From Sphingobacterium alkalisoli (GTDB lineage: Bacteria; Bacteroidota; Bacteroidia; Sphingobacteriales; Sphingobacteriaceae): 35,832 bases of DNA. Made by a program: the position numbers and the translations under genes. A model generated the notes under the pieces. That model made no database searches. It was not told the DNA's origin and saw only the letters and a program-made list of their open reading frames with translations. Below, in pieces: positions 25,775-33,452 of the stretch (its first letter is position 1; each line of letters opens with the position of its first letter). The stretch spans positions 1-35,832 of the forward strand of contig NZ_SUKA01000005.1 of assembly GCF_005049105.1 (NCBI RefSeq), written 5' to 3'.

Positions 25775-26341
25775 ATGAGTAAAGAAATAAGACAACATAT
25801 TGAAAGAATAGTACCACTGACGGACAACGAATTTGATTTTGTCCTCTCGCATTTTACGCCAAAAAAGTTTAAAAAACATCAGTTTCTTATTCAAGAAAGC
25901 AATTATGTACCTCACGATTTTTGGGTGATAAAAGGCTTGGTAAAGGCCTATCATAGTGATATTGATGGAAAGGAACATATTATGCAGTTTGCTATGGAAG
26001 ATTGGTGGGTTACCGATTACCAAGCCTATTTCAATCAGACCAAAGCAACATTGAATGTAAGTTGTTTAGAAGATACGGAAGTCCTGTGTTTGTCGTTGGA
26101 AAATAGGGATAAAATCTGTGCGGAATTACATAAAGTAGAACACTTTTTTAGAAAAAAATCCAATGCAGGATTTGTTTCTTTGCAACGTCGAATTTTATCG
26201 CTGCTCAATAGCAATGCAAGGGAACGCTACGAGCAGTTCCTGGTTCAGTATCCAAATCTTTTACAGCGTGTACCTAAAACCTTAATAGCTTCTTATCTTG
26301 GTGTTTCGAGAGAAACATTGAGCCGGTTTTCTTCTTTATAG
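25775..26341 (+). CDS. Crp/Fnr family transcriptional regulator
   Basis: 188 residues. The cyclic-nucleotide-binding-like beta roll covers about 20-120 (FKKHQFLIQESNYVPHDFWVIKGLVKAYHSDIDGKEHIMQFAMEDWWVTDY). The C-terminal region holds the minimal helix-turn-helix (LLQRVPKTLIASYLGVSRETLSRFSSL). This is the short Crp-like class common in Bacteroidota (about 190 residues), so it is complete. The arginine and glutamate that bind cAMP in E. coli CRP are not evident, so the ligand may differ. A CRP-type box lies just after its stop and before the DJ-1 gene, its probable target. Confidence 0.88.
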   Translation: MSKEIRQHIERIVPLTDNEFDFVLSHFTPKKFKKHQFLIQESNYVPHDFWVIKGLVKAYHSDIDGKEHIMQFAMEDWWVTDYQAYFNQTKATLNVSCLEDTEVLCLSLENRDKICAELHKVEHFFRKKSNAGFVSLQRRILSLLNSNARERYEQFLVQYPNLLQRVPKTLIASYLGVSRETLSRFSSL

Positions 26342-26342
26342 C

Positions 26343-26356
26343 GTGATATATATCAC
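26343..26356. promoter_or_regulatory. CRP/FNR-type box GTGA-N6-TCAC
   Basis: gtgatatatatcac is a perfect 14-bp palindrome matching the core of the CRP consensus (TGTGA-N6-TCACA). It starts two bases after the Crp/Fnr stop codon. Its centre would be near -65 from the predicted start site of the following gene, a usual activator position. Confidence 0.6.
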
Positions 26357-26378
26357 AGCAAAATTGTGATTTACTTCC

Positions 26379-26409
26379 TGTGTTAGCTTTTTTAGTTTTA
26401 GGAACTTTG
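26379..26409 (+). promoter_or_regulatory. Weak Bacteroidota promoter before the DJ-1/PfpI gene
   Basis: -33 TGTG (26379-26382), 19-nt spacer, -7 GAACTTTG (26402-26409). Each box differs at one base from TTTG / TAnnTTTG, which fits a promoter that needs an activator. Confidence 0.4.
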
Positions 26410-26434
26410 TACTGTAAATTAAATCAAGTAAAAA

Positions 26435-27205
26435 ATGAAGAAAACGATTATTTCCGCATCATTAACTGCAATGTGTATTTTCACACTTTTAAGTGGCACA
26501 CAGGCACAAAATAAAAAATCAGAAAATATGAACAAGAAAATCCTATTCGTGGTAACAAGCCATGATAAAAAAGGGAATACAGGCGAGCCGACTGGCTATT
26601 ATCTGGGTGAAGTCTCGCATCCTTGGGAAGTGCTACACAAAGCAGGTTTCGAGATAGACTTTGTAAGTCCTAAAGGCGGAAAACCACCGGTTGACGGATT
26701 TAATTTGGATGACCCGACCAACAAAGATTTTTGGGAAAATACAGTGTATAGAAATAAAATCGACAATTCATTAAAACCAAGTGAAGTAAAGATAGAAGAT
26801 TATTCCGCCATTTTCTTTGCTGGCGGACATGGTGCGATGTGGGACTTTGCCGACAATACGGAATTGGCAGACATCACAGCTACAATTTATGAAAATGGTG
26901 GTGTGGTCAGCGCAGTTTGTCACGGTCCGGCGGGATTGGTTAATGTAAAGCTGAGCAATGGAAAATACTTGGTTGACGGAAAGAAAATAAATGCTTTTAC
27001 TAATGAAGAAGAAACAGCGGTAAAATTGGAAAACGTTGTTCCTTTTCTGTTGGAAAGCATATTGATGGAACGGGGCGCTAAGTTTGAAAAATCGGCGCTT
27101 TGGCAGCCACACGTGACTGTAGACCAAAGGGTGATAACAGGGCAAAATCCGCAATCCGCAAAAGGTGTAGGTGAAGCTGTTCTCGCGGAACTTAAAAAGT
27201 TGTAG
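26435..27205 (+). CDS. DJ-1/PfpI family type 1 glutamine amidotransferase-like protein, exported
   Basis: 256 residues. A signal peptide (MKKTIISASLTAMCIFTLLSGTQAQ) precedes a DJ-1/PfpI domain (34-255): KKILFVVTSHDKKGNTGEPTGYYLGEVSHPWEVL, oxyanion loop FFAGGHGAMWDF (127-138) and nucleophile elbow AVCHGPAGL with C162 and H163. The order and the GYYLGE segment place it near Hsp31/HchA and glyoxalase-III-like members, which convert methylglyoxal or protect proteins; the activity is inferred. An internal ATG at 26528 would give a cytoplasmic form. It probably belongs to the Crp/Fnr regulator upstream. A bidirectional terminator lies downstream. Confidence 0.87.
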   Translation: MKKTIISASLTAMCIFTLLSGTQAQNKKSENMNKKILFVVTSHDKKGNTGEPTGYYLGEVSHPWEVLHKAGFEIDFVSPKGGKPPVDGFNLDDPTNKDFWENTVYRNKIDNSLKPSEVKIEDYSAIFFAGGHGAMWDFADNTELADITATIYENGGVVSAVCHGPAGLVNVKLSNGKYLVDGKKINAFTNEEETAVKLENVVPFLLESILMERGAKFEKSALWQPHVTVDQRVITGQNPQSAKGVGEAVLAELKKL

Positions 27206-27323
27206 CAACAACATACTAATCGCTGTTTTTCAAACGGTTTTTTAATGCGGTTAACCAATATCTCTTTGCATTCCATGAATTTGAAGCACGGGATCCCAAT
27301 GCGTCTATCGAAGCCCATTGGAT

Positions 27324-27359
27324 ACAATAAAGCCCAATCTTTCGATTGAGCTTTATTGT
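27324..27359. terminator. Bidirectional terminator between convergent genes; copy 2 of repeated hairpin
   Basis: acaataaagcccaatc / gattgagctttattgt pair over 16 bp with one mismatch and loop tttc. A and T tracts flank both sides. The core is shared with 15752-15780 and 35785-35816. Confidence 0.8.
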
Positions 27360-27469
27360 GCTTATTGGTAAGGTAAATATTCTCAGTGCTATACATTAAA
27401 ATTTTGCAGTTCTAAGACTTATAAAATCACTGTTTTTTTTGCAGGCATCTGTTTGCCAGCATTAAATTT

Positions 27470-28174
27470 TTATAGTTCGTTTATAATACTTCCGGCAACG
27501 GCTTTTAAAAGTGCCGGACTTAACCGTTGCTTAAAATCGGGATTGATGTATTCAAATTGTATACTTCCGGTTTTATCTAAAATAAACACGGATGGTACAG
27601 GAAGCAGTAGGTCAATATTTTTGTTGCCGCTCGTTTTCGGAAGCATTTCCCAATAGCCTTTGGGTGCTTTAAAGGCTATACCAAGCTGTTTGGATAGGCT
27701 GAGGTCTGCATCGGACAGTAAAGTATAGCTCAGTTTTTCTTTTGCTGCAGATTTCATCAAGCCTTCAGGTTCATCGGTACTTATGGCAACGATCTGATAT
27801 CCTAATTTTTCAAGTTCGGGTAATGCTTCTTGTAGACCGGAAAGCTGTCTGGTACAATACGGACACCAACCTCCGCGATAAAACACCAGCACGGTTGGTT
27901 TATTTGCAACAGCCTTGTTTAAATCAAAACTGTTTCCTGACATATCGGTTAGGATTGCCGTCGGAATTTTTTCGCCATAAAGTAAAGGGCTTATATCCTC
28001 CGGTTGTTCTGGAACTGCATCAGAAGTCTGCTTCATTACTGTTCTGTCCATAAATATCATAGCCTGATTTTTTTCCTGGGCATTTACTTTGCTCATTGAG
28101 CAGAAAATTGCAAGTGTAATGAGCGATGCTCCAATCGCTAGCATTGAGAATGATTTTAAGAGACTACATTTCAT
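27470..28174 (-). CDS. Peroxiredoxin-like AhpC/TSA family protein, exported
   Basis: 234 residues. The N-terminal hydrophobic stretch (SMLAIGASLITLAIFCS) acts as a signal peptide or anchor. The thioredoxin fold covers about 65-225: GEKIPTAILTDMSGNSFDL, VLVFYRGGWCPYCTRQLSGLQ with C104 and C107, VAISTDEPEG, VPSVFILDKTGSIQFEYINPDF. The W-C-P-Y-C motif is of the PRX-like2 type, which uses a thioredoxin-style pair. It should reduce peroxides or disulfides in the envelope. It lies 90 bp behind the sigma/anti-sigma pair on the same strand and may be controlled by it. Confidence 0.87.
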   Translation of the reverse strand: MKCSLLKSFSMLAIGASLITLAIFCSMSKVNAQEKNQAMIFMDRTVMKQTSDAVPEQPEDISPLLYGEKIPTAILTDMSGNSFDLNKAVANKPTVLVFYRGGWCPYCTRQLSGLQEALPELEKLGYQIVAISTDEPEGLMKSAAKEKLSYTLLSDADLSLSKQLGIAFKAPKGYWEMLPKTSGNKNIDLLLPVPSVFILDKTGSIQFEYINPDFKQRLSPALLKAVAGSIINEL

Positions 28175-28264
28175 TTTTCTACTATTTTTTGAGTAAACAT
28201 ATTTTATTTGATAATCAAATGGTCGTAGAAGAATGGAAATCCTGACAGTGGGGGTGAAAAAAAA

Positions 28265-28543
28265 TTATTGATTTTTTTTAAGGTATTCAAAAATTTTACC
28301 TTTTAGCTCTTCGTTGGTATGTTGTGGCACTTGATCAGGGTTGGAATTCTTGAAATTTAACTTTAAAATATTTTCAAGAAATTGAGTTTGCTTTTTGTAT
28401 CGTTTACATGCTTCACAAATTGCAACGTGCAGTTTCAAGGCAAGGTTTTCGCGACCGGAAAGTTTTAACACAGCTTTTTTATCCAGTAATTCCGTTGCCT
28501 GTTTGCAGGAAATCATGAGGTTAATAGTTGAAGTCTGTGCCAT
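28265..28543 (-). CDS. Small zinc-finger anti-sigma-like protein
   Basis: 92 residues without a membrane helix. MISCKQATELLDKKAVLKLSGRENLALKLHVAICEACKRY holds the H-x3-C-x2-C zinc motif (HVAICEAC) of the ZAS/zf-HC2 anti-sigma domain. Its start codon overlaps the sigma factor stop (taatg), a usual arrangement for sigma/anti-sigma pairs. As there is no transmembrane segment, it is probably a soluble, redox-sensing anti-sigma, as in the RsrA/ChrR class; this is inferred. The peroxiredoxin gene downstream fits an oxidative signal. Confidence 0.78.
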   Translation of the reverse strand: MAQTSTINLMISCKQATELLDKKAVLKLSGRENLALKLHVAICEACKRYKKQTQFLENILKLNFKNSNPDQVPQHTNEELKGKIFEYLKKNQ

Positions 28544-29118
28544 TATCGTTTAAACCAATTTATTTCTAAGCATTTTCTCAATTGTAATTTTGCTCTATGA
28601 AGTATTTGCCAAAAATTAGTATCCGTTATGCCTAATTCCTGACAGATTTCACTTCCTTTTTTTTCTTCGATGTATTTTAACTGAATAGCAGAAAACCAAT
28701 TTGAGGGCAATTTTTTGAGGCAGTTATGTAGTGCGTGCTGAAATTCGTTGTCATGCAAAATATTTTCGTTCTGTTCTGCCCATTGCAAAGGTATTTGCTC
28801 TGGCCTCCAATGCCCTGTATTATCAAACAAGCGATCGAAAATGGCTTCATCATTTACAATAGGTGTACGGTAATTTTTTCGATAATAGTCGTTTATCTTG
28901 TTGTTAAGAATGGCAAATAGCCAGGTTTTAGGGTTGCTATCTCCCTTAAAGCTGTCAAAGGATTTTACAGCTACCAAAAATGTTTCCTGCACAAGGTCTT
29001 CTGCCGTCTCTTTGTTAGATGTTTTGTGCAACGCCCATGAATATAAACTATCCGAATACAGCTGAACCCAACAGGTTGTTGCTTCCGCAGGTTTTTCCAT
29101 ATTCATTGATTCTTGCAT
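28543..29118 (-). CDS. ECF sigma-70 family RNA polymerase sigma factor
   Basis: 191 residues if translation begins at 29118. Region 2: LYSDSLYSWALHKTSNKETAEDLVQETFLVAVKSFDSFKGDSNPKTWLFAILNNKINDYYRK. Region 4: LKKLPSNWFSAIQLKYIEEKKGSEICQELGITDTNFWQILHRAKLQLRKCL. An open frame extends to 29202, but that part lies in a dispersed repeat and upstream of a good promoter, so it is not used. Because the predicted transcription start is near 29117, the real start may be ATG 29106 (MNMEKP). It is coupled to the zinc anti-sigma gene and probably drives the peroxiredoxin gene. Confidence 0.88.
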   Translation of the reverse strand: MQESMNMEKPAEATTCWVQLYSDSLYSWALHKTSNKETAEDLVQETFLVAVKSFDSFKGDSNPKTWLFAILNNKINDYYRKNYRTPIVNDEAIFDRLFDNTGHWRPEQIPLQWAEQNENILHDNEFQHALHNCLKKLPSNWFSAIQLKYIEEKKGSEICQELGITDTNFWQILHRAKLQLRKCLEINWFKR

Positions 29119-29122
29119 AGGG

Positions 29123-29153
29123 CAAAGATACAAATTAGATTTGTTGTAATAAA
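29123..29153 (-). promoter_or_regulatory. Bacteroidota promoter of the ECF sigma gene
   Basis: Minus strand: -33 TTTA (29153-29150), 19-nt spacer, -7 TATCTTTG (29130-29123), a perfect TAnnTTTG. It decides against the long N-terminal extension of the sigma factor. Confidence 0.6.
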
Positions 29154-29157
29154 TGAA

Positions 29158-29183
29158 GCAACGAGCTTCGCTTAAGTTCGAAC
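29158..29183 (+). repeat. 26-bp direct repeat, left copy
   Basis: Starts gcaacgagcttcgcttaag and ends ttcgaac. An exact second copy in the same orientation lies at 35724-35749. Flanks differ on both sides. Confidence 0.85.
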
Positions 29184-29252
29184 TTAGTCCGAAAATCAAC
29201 ATTTGAACAATATCTAGTTAGGTTTTGAAATTCGACTCCCCCGAGAATATGA

Positions 29253-29366
29253 ATTGCTGAACTGAAACGTTTTGAATTAGAAGTTCCGACGGATAAAGAA
29301 TTTCAGGACTTTATGTTTAAGAAGAAATACAATGAAGATTTGAAACGAGTGGAGCAACGGAAATAA
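29253..29366 (+). pseudogene. C-terminal fragment of an unrecognised gene
   Basis: A 37-codon open frame without a start reads IAELKRFELEVPTDKEF then a Lys/Glu-rich tail ending RVEQRK before TAA. The residue mix is protein-like, but a stop immediately precedes it and no family is recognised. It sits in the 430-bp gap before the AraC gene, which holds nothing else but the inverted repeat at 29379. Confidence 0.4.
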
Positions 29367-29378
29367 AAAAATGGTTTA

Positions 29379-29418
29379 AATAATACTTTTATCATTTACG
29401 AATGATAGAAGTATTATT
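29379..29418. terminator. Long perfect-type hairpin, probable terminator
   Basis: aataatacttttatcatt (29379-29396) pairs with aatgatagaagtattatt (29401-29418) over 18 bp with one T-G pair and loop tacg. AT-rich, placed just after the gene fragment stop. Confidence 0.6.
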
Positions 29419-29552
29419 CAAAACTAATTTAGACGATATAGCGTGTAAAATCTATATGTCTGATTAATATATACGATACACATGACAAAAATAATAAACA
29501 CCAAAATTTGTATTTTTAACGTACCCATTATATTGTAAAGAAATTGTAAAAG

Positions 29553-30422
29553 ATGGCATCAATCACAAAAATTAAAACCTATCATTTTCTGCCCTATAAA
29601 TATGGTTCAGAGCTTTTATTGGATATCGGACGTATTGGAACGTTGAAAAATTATGTATTGGACAGCACATTGCACCAACTCAGTTTTTACGAAATTATTT
29701 TCATCACAGAAGGATCGGGAACATTGGCACTGGATGAGAACAAAGTGTCAATTCACCCGCAAACCATAATTTTCACCAGTCCTGGACAGGTTCGCCGTTG
29801 GGAAATTGAACAACAGATAAAAGGTTACACGCTGTTCTTTGAAAAAGATTTTCTCCATCTTTTTTTTTCAGATGAGCTTTTTCTTTACCGGTTTCAGTAC
29901 TTTCATCAGTATTCGCATCCTGCTGGAATGCAGATCAAGGAAACATCATTCGGGAAATGCCTGCAACTTCTACAGGAAATAGAACAGGAGTTCGGACAGC
30001 TCCAGAATGACAGCAATCATATGATCAGGTCACTTCTCTATCAGTTGCTGGTTATACTCAACCGTTATTATGCCGGTGCTTACGCTGTCCAGCGGGACAC
30101 ATATGTTCACGCAGATTTCTATAGATTCCGGTCGCTGCTGGAAAAAAGATTCTTACAGGACCAGACCGTTGAAGCCTATTCCAAAATGCTTAACATAAGT
30201 ACCGGATTCCTTAATAAGATCTGCAGGCAGTTCAGCGGATTGTCAGCGCAGCAAATGATCCATCACAAGATGGTTTCAGAAATAAAGAAACAGCTGCGTC
30301 AGAATAAATCCGCCAAAGAGATCTGCTATGAATTGGGATTCTCTGACCCATCCAATTTCAACCGTTTCTTCAAAAAATTCACCCACATTACGCCCCAGCA
30401 ATACCGAAAGAGTATAAAATGA
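29553..30422 (+). CDS. AraC family transcriptional regulator
   Basis: 289 residues. An N-terminal cupin-like sensor (LSFYEIIFITEGSGTLALDENKVSIHPQTIIFTSPGQVRRWEI, about 43-85) is followed by a helical linker and the C-terminal double helix-turn-helix (about 190-286: TVEAYSKMLNISTGFLNKICRQFSGLSAQQMIHHKMVSEIKKQL, SAKEICYELGFSDPSNFNRFFKKFTHITPQQYRKS). This is full length for the class. The ConA-like secreted protein gene starts 68 bp downstream on the same strand and is the likely regulated partner. Confidence 0.9.
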   Translation: MASITKIKTYHFLPYKYGSELLLDIGRIGTLKNYVLDSTLHQLSFYEIIFITEGSGTLALDENKVSIHPQTIIFTSPGQVRRWEIEQQIKGYTLFFEKDFLHLFFSDELFLYRFQYFHQYSHPAGMQIKETSFGKCLQLLQEIEQEFGQLQNDSNHMIRSLLYQLLVILNRYYAGAYAVQRDTYVHADFYRFRSLLEKRFLQDQTVEAYSKMLNISTGFLNKICRQFSGLSAQQMIHHKMVSEIKKQLRQNKSAKEICYELGFSDPSNFNRFFKKFTHITPQQYRKSIK

Positions 30423-30490
30423 CAACTTTAAAGATAAAATGACCTTTTTACAGGGTATGAATGTTTCTAATTTTACAGAAAAAAAATAAT

Positions 30491-31159
30491 ATGATAAGAA
30501 TAATTTTGTTTCTCTTTCTTTTTGCCACAGAAAGTGCATACAGCCAAAAAATAAATTTAGATGTGAGCAAGCTTGTACCGGTTAATGTTTATATGGAAGT
30601 CGACGATTTGCAGGGTGAAAGTATTGTCAGGGTCGTAAAAGATTCTACCGTGAAAGAAGCGGACGAACCTACATTTGTACGGATAAAGAACGCTAATTTC
30701 AAAAATGGCATTATCGAGGTAGAAGTTCTAAGCCGGCTTCTCTCTACGGCTTCTCCAACAGACCGTGGGTTTATCGGATTGGCATTCAGGATCAATGACA
30801 TGAATTCCAACTTTGAATCTATATATCTACGTCCAACGAATGGTAGGGCTGAAGATCAGGTAAGACGCAATCACTCCATTCAATACTTTTCTTTCCCAGA
30901 TTATAAATATGACCGTTTAAGAAAAGAGAATCCCGAGAAGTATGAGTCATATGCTGATATGGGCTTGAATGAATGGATCAGGATGAAAATTGAAATTGAA
31001 GGCGATCAGGCAAGATTGTTTTTAAACGAAGACAAACAGCCTTCCCTTATTGTGAAGGACCTCAAGCAAGGAGCAGACACATCTGGGGCTGTAGGTTTAT
31101 TTGTTGATGTAGGCACAGAGGGCTATTTCCGAAATCTGAGAATTAGCCCCTCAAATTGA
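30491..31159 (+). CDS. Secreted concanavalin-A-like / DUF1080-type protein
   Basis: 222 residues from ATG 30491, where the signal peptide MIRIILFLFLFATESAYSQ begins; the frame opens at 30461 but those residues precede the signal. The mature part is a beta-sandwich: FVRIKNANFKNGIIEVEVLSR, RGFIGLAFRINDMNSNFESIYLRPTNGR, SIQYFSFPDYKYDRLRKE, LNEWIRMKIEIEGDQARLFLNEDKQPSLIV, GAVGLFVDVGTEGYFRNLRI. This matches the LamG/ConA-like fold of 3-keto-glycoside hydrolase (DUF1080) proteins, though no catalytic residue can be pinned. It probably binds or cuts a saccharide outside the cytoplasm. The AraC gene lies just upstream. Confidence 0.75.
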   Translation: MIRIILFLFLFATESAYSQKINLDVSKLVPVNVYMEVDDLQGESIVRVVKDSTVKEADEPTFVRIKNANFKNGIIEVEVLSRLLSTASPTDRGFIGLAFRINDMNSNFESIYLRPTNGRAEDQVRRNHSIQYFSFPDYKYDRLRKENPEKYESYADMGLNEWIRMKIEIEGDQARLFLNEDKQPSLIVKDLKQGADTSGAVGLFVDVGTEGYFRNLRISPSN

Positions 31160-31340
31160 TACATAAGATTTCTCGAAGCTATCTCTTATGAAATGATTAC
31201 TGCCAAATAAGCGCTGGTCCAACGTAAGCCACTGATAAAGATATTTGGCCAGCGAGGCACACCGAAGCAATACCTAATTGTCAAACAAACTAGTCCTGTT
31301 GGCTAAGCCTTTGGCCAAGTTTAAATTAATATTATTTCTA

Positions 31341-31694
31341 CTATTCTGTTTCAATATCCATTCTTCGTAATAAGTTGTCTTCCAATGTGTAGATGTGTTT
31401 TACTTCACCGTCAAACATTGGATTCCCTTGCAAGTCTTTAACAATTTGGTGAACTGTTACTTCAAATGTGCCGTTTGGTCGTTGATTAAATCCGATTGGT
31501 TCAACGGTTGGATTTATTTCCGTCCATTGTCTTGTCCAATACGCTCTTATTTCATCGTGCCCACTTACATAACCACCTTCAAAGGCTTTTGGCCATTGAA
31601 CGTCTGTATGAAATGTCGAAAGTGCCTTATCAATGTCTCTTGAATTAAAAGCTGGATAGGCCTTCTTAATTAAATTTTCAAAATGAGTTATCAT
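31341..31694 (-). CDS. NTF2-like (SnoaL) nuclear transport factor 2 family protein
   Basis: 117 residues: HFENLIKKAYPAFNSRDIDKALSTFHTDVQWPKAFEGGYVSGHDEIRAYWTRQW, then HQIVKDLQGNPMFDGEVKHIYTLEDNLLRRMDI. This is the cone-shaped NTF2/SnoaL fold, with the A-F-N-x-R-D-I-D-x-A-L-S and G-x-x-x-I-R-x-Y-W patterns. Such proteins can be isomerases, hydrolases or simple ligand binders, and the role here cannot be told. It is the first in a series of same-strand single genes with long, structured gaps. Complete at normal length. Confidence 0.82.
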   Translation of the reverse strand: MITHFENLIKKAYPAFNSRDIDKALSTFHTDVQWPKAFEGGYVSGHDEIRAYWTRQWTEINPTVEPIGFNQRPNGTFEVTVHQIVKDLQGNPMFDGEVKHIYTLEDNLLRRMDIETE

Positions 31695-31799
31695 GAATAT
31701 TGCTTTAGAATTGTCGGCTTTTTTAGTTAAATTTTTTCTGTTTAGTGTTCGCCAGTCTATTTGCTTATTTGTTTACCGTGTCGTACACTAACAGTAAAA

Positions 31800-31893
31800 T
31801 ATAAGCGTAGTGCGGGATTAGAAGTACTACGTTTTCGGTTTGCTAATAATCAATTCGTTTAAATATAACACTTTCGCCCGGATTACGCTTATA
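31800..31893. repeat. Long imperfect inverted repeat between cassettes
   Basis: Arms tataagcgtagtgcggg (31800-31816) and cccggattacgcttata (31877-31893) match at 15 of 17, with a 60-nt spacer. A second element of similar plan lies at 34059-34155. The 220-bp gap around it holds no gene. Confidence 0.6.
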
Positions 31894-31914
31894 CAATGTT
31901 TTGGTGGCAGTTTT

Positions 31915-32880
31915 TTATTTCCTCATTAGGTCAAGTCCTTGCTCAATGGTTACAAATGGCTTATAGCCAAGTTCCTTTCTTGCTTTGCTGTCGTTGGTAG
32001 TAAACTCTACGCCCAATACATTTACAAGCCCTATGTAAAGTGGTGGGTGTCCTTTTAATCCAAATATTTTCCAAACAAATTCCATTACATTCGCCACACG
32101 TTTTGCCATTGCCAACGAAACAACTTTGTCGGGAATTGTTACACCTTGCGTAGCCACATATTTTTTAATGAAGTCTTTGAATATCGGTGTTTCACCGTCA
32201 GTAATAAAATAGGTTTTACCATTTTGCTCTGATTGGTCTGCTAAGATTAATGCGTGACAAACGTTTAAAACGTGGCAAGTTACTAAACGGTGATTGCCTC
32301 CGTCAATAAACTGCATTCTTCCTTTCTTAGTGGCTTCCATAACACCAACCAATGTATTTGGGTCGCCTTTGCCCCAAACCAATGGTGGTCTTACTGCAAT
32401 GGTTTGAAAGTTTTCTGTGTTTGCTTTCAGGACCAAATTTTCGGCTTGCAGTTTTGTTCGTGAATAGCCGTCAATAATGTTGTCAGAAACAAAGGTTTCT
32501 TTAGCATTTACGATTGGCTTACCATTCATAATAACCGAAGCTGCACTTAAATAAACAAACCTTGGAACATTTGCATTTTGGGCAACTTCCAACAAAAGTT
32601 CGGTGGCATCAACGTGCAGTTTTTTGAGTTTCTTTTCCGAAGCGAAAAAATCAACCGAAGCCGCCAAATGAAATACCGAAGAACAGTCCTTTACACCAAC
32701 CGTTAACGCTTGTTTATCATTCAAGTCGCCTTTGATTGCCGTTGCTCCTAATTGCTCAACCTTTTGAATGGCTTGAGCAGAACGTGCCAATGCTTTTACC
32801 TGATAGCCGTTTTCTATGAGCATTGAGATTAGGTTTTGACCTACAAAACCCGAACCACCTGTTACAAATATTTGTTTCAT
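31915..32880 (-). CDS. NAD(P)-dependent extended SDR / epimerase-dehydratase family protein
   Basis: 321 residues. Rossmann motif TGGSGFVG (7-14, GxxGxxG), GDLND, HLAAS, active-site triad S112 with Y139-x3-K143 (DGYSRTKLQAENLV), and VRPPLVWGKGD. The C-terminus carries substrate-binding elements (DGGNHRLVTCHVLNVCHALILA, YFITDGE). Nearest in style to 3-beta-hydroxysteroid dehydrogenase/NAD-dependent epimerases; the substrate is unknown. It is 14 bp from the DUF2147 gene upstream and probably shares its transcript. All catalytic residues are present. Confidence 0.87.
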   Translation of the reverse strand: MKQIFVTGGSGFVGQNLISMLIENGYQVKALARSAQAIQKVEQLGATAIKGDLNDKQALTVGVKDCSSVFHLAASVDFFASEKKLKKLHVDATELLLEVAQNANVPRFVYLSAASVIMNGKPIVNAKETFVSDNIIDGYSRTKLQAENLVLKANTENFQTIAVRPPLVWGKGDPNTLVGVMEATKKGRMQFIDGGNHRLVTCHVLNVCHALILADQSEQNGKTYFITDGETPIFKDFIKKYVATQGVTIPDKVVSLAMAKRVANVMEFVWKIFGLKGHPPLYIGLVNVLGVEFTTNDSKARKELGYKPFVTIEQGLDLMRK

Positions 32881-32894
32881 TTTAATATTTTTGT

Positions 32895-33368
32895 TTAGTT
32901 AATTTTTGTCCAAATGTTAGTTTGTCCGAATAATGAAATACCTACATAGCCACGAACTTTAAGTGTTTTGTCGGCTTGAAGTGTCAAATAGCAAGAATAG
33001 GTCTTCCCACTTCGTGCATCGTAAATTGTACCGCTTTCCCAAGTGGATTTACCATCAAACTCAAAATTTTTCAACATTACCAATCCGATGATTGGGTCGT
33101 TGTGTTTTGAGTTGTCGGGGTTTTTATTGTCGGTTTTTGATTTGCCATTTTCGTTTGGTTCTTTAAGCCATACGATTTTACCAAAGAACTTTTTCTTTTG
33201 TTGATAGATTTCAACTTTGGCGGCTTTTTCGTGGTTAAGCCAAGTACCAACAATAGCTGTTTTGGAAGATTGGGCAGTGAGTGTCAGGCTTAGAAATAGA
33301 AAGCCTAAGAACATTGTGGTGAGTTTGCCTTTATGAAGGCTTCTCCAACCGAAAGTGATTTTGTCCAT
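32895..33368 (-). CDS. DUF2147 family secreted protein
   Basis: 157 residues. The hydrophobic run TTMFLGFLFLSLTLTAQ forms a signal peptide; the ATG at residue 18 is an alternative start. The mature domain has IVGTWLNHEKAAKVEIYQQKKKFFGKIVWLKEPN, NDPIIGLVMLKNFEFDGKSTWESGTIYDARSGKTYSCYLTL and LKVRGYVGISLFGQTNIWTKI, the standard DUF2147 order (G-T-W, G-K-I-x-W-L, P-x-x-G-x, G-x-I-Y-D-P/A-x-x-G-K-x-Y, R-G-Y-x-G). The role of DUF2147 is unknown; members are periplasmic or extracellular. It is followed by the SDR gene and preceded by the Crp/Fnr gene. Confidence 0.87.
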   Translation of the reverse strand: MDKITFGWRSLHKGKLTTMFLGFLFLSLTLTAQSSKTAIVGTWLNHEKAAKVEIYQQKKKFFGKIVWLKEPNENGKSKTDNKNPDNSKHNDPIIGLVMLKNFEFDGKSTWESGTIYDARSGKTYSCYLTLQADKTLKVRGYVGISLFGQTNIWTKIN

Positions 33369-33452
33369 ACTTTGAATTGTTTTATTTTACAATGCAAAGT
33401 TGGTTGATGAGTAAGGCAAAAAACGTTTACAAAAGACAAGAAAAAATAGCGG

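Noticed and set aside
27245..27349. 34-codon ORF ending GYNKAQSFD
   Set aside because: Its last third is the repeated terminator hairpin; the same tail would arise at 35780, so it is an artefact of the repeat.
29119..29202. 28-residue N-terminal extension of the ECF sigma factor
   Set aside because: It overlaps the 26-bp dispersed repeat and a perfect TAnnTTTG promoter and has no similarity to sigma region 2.
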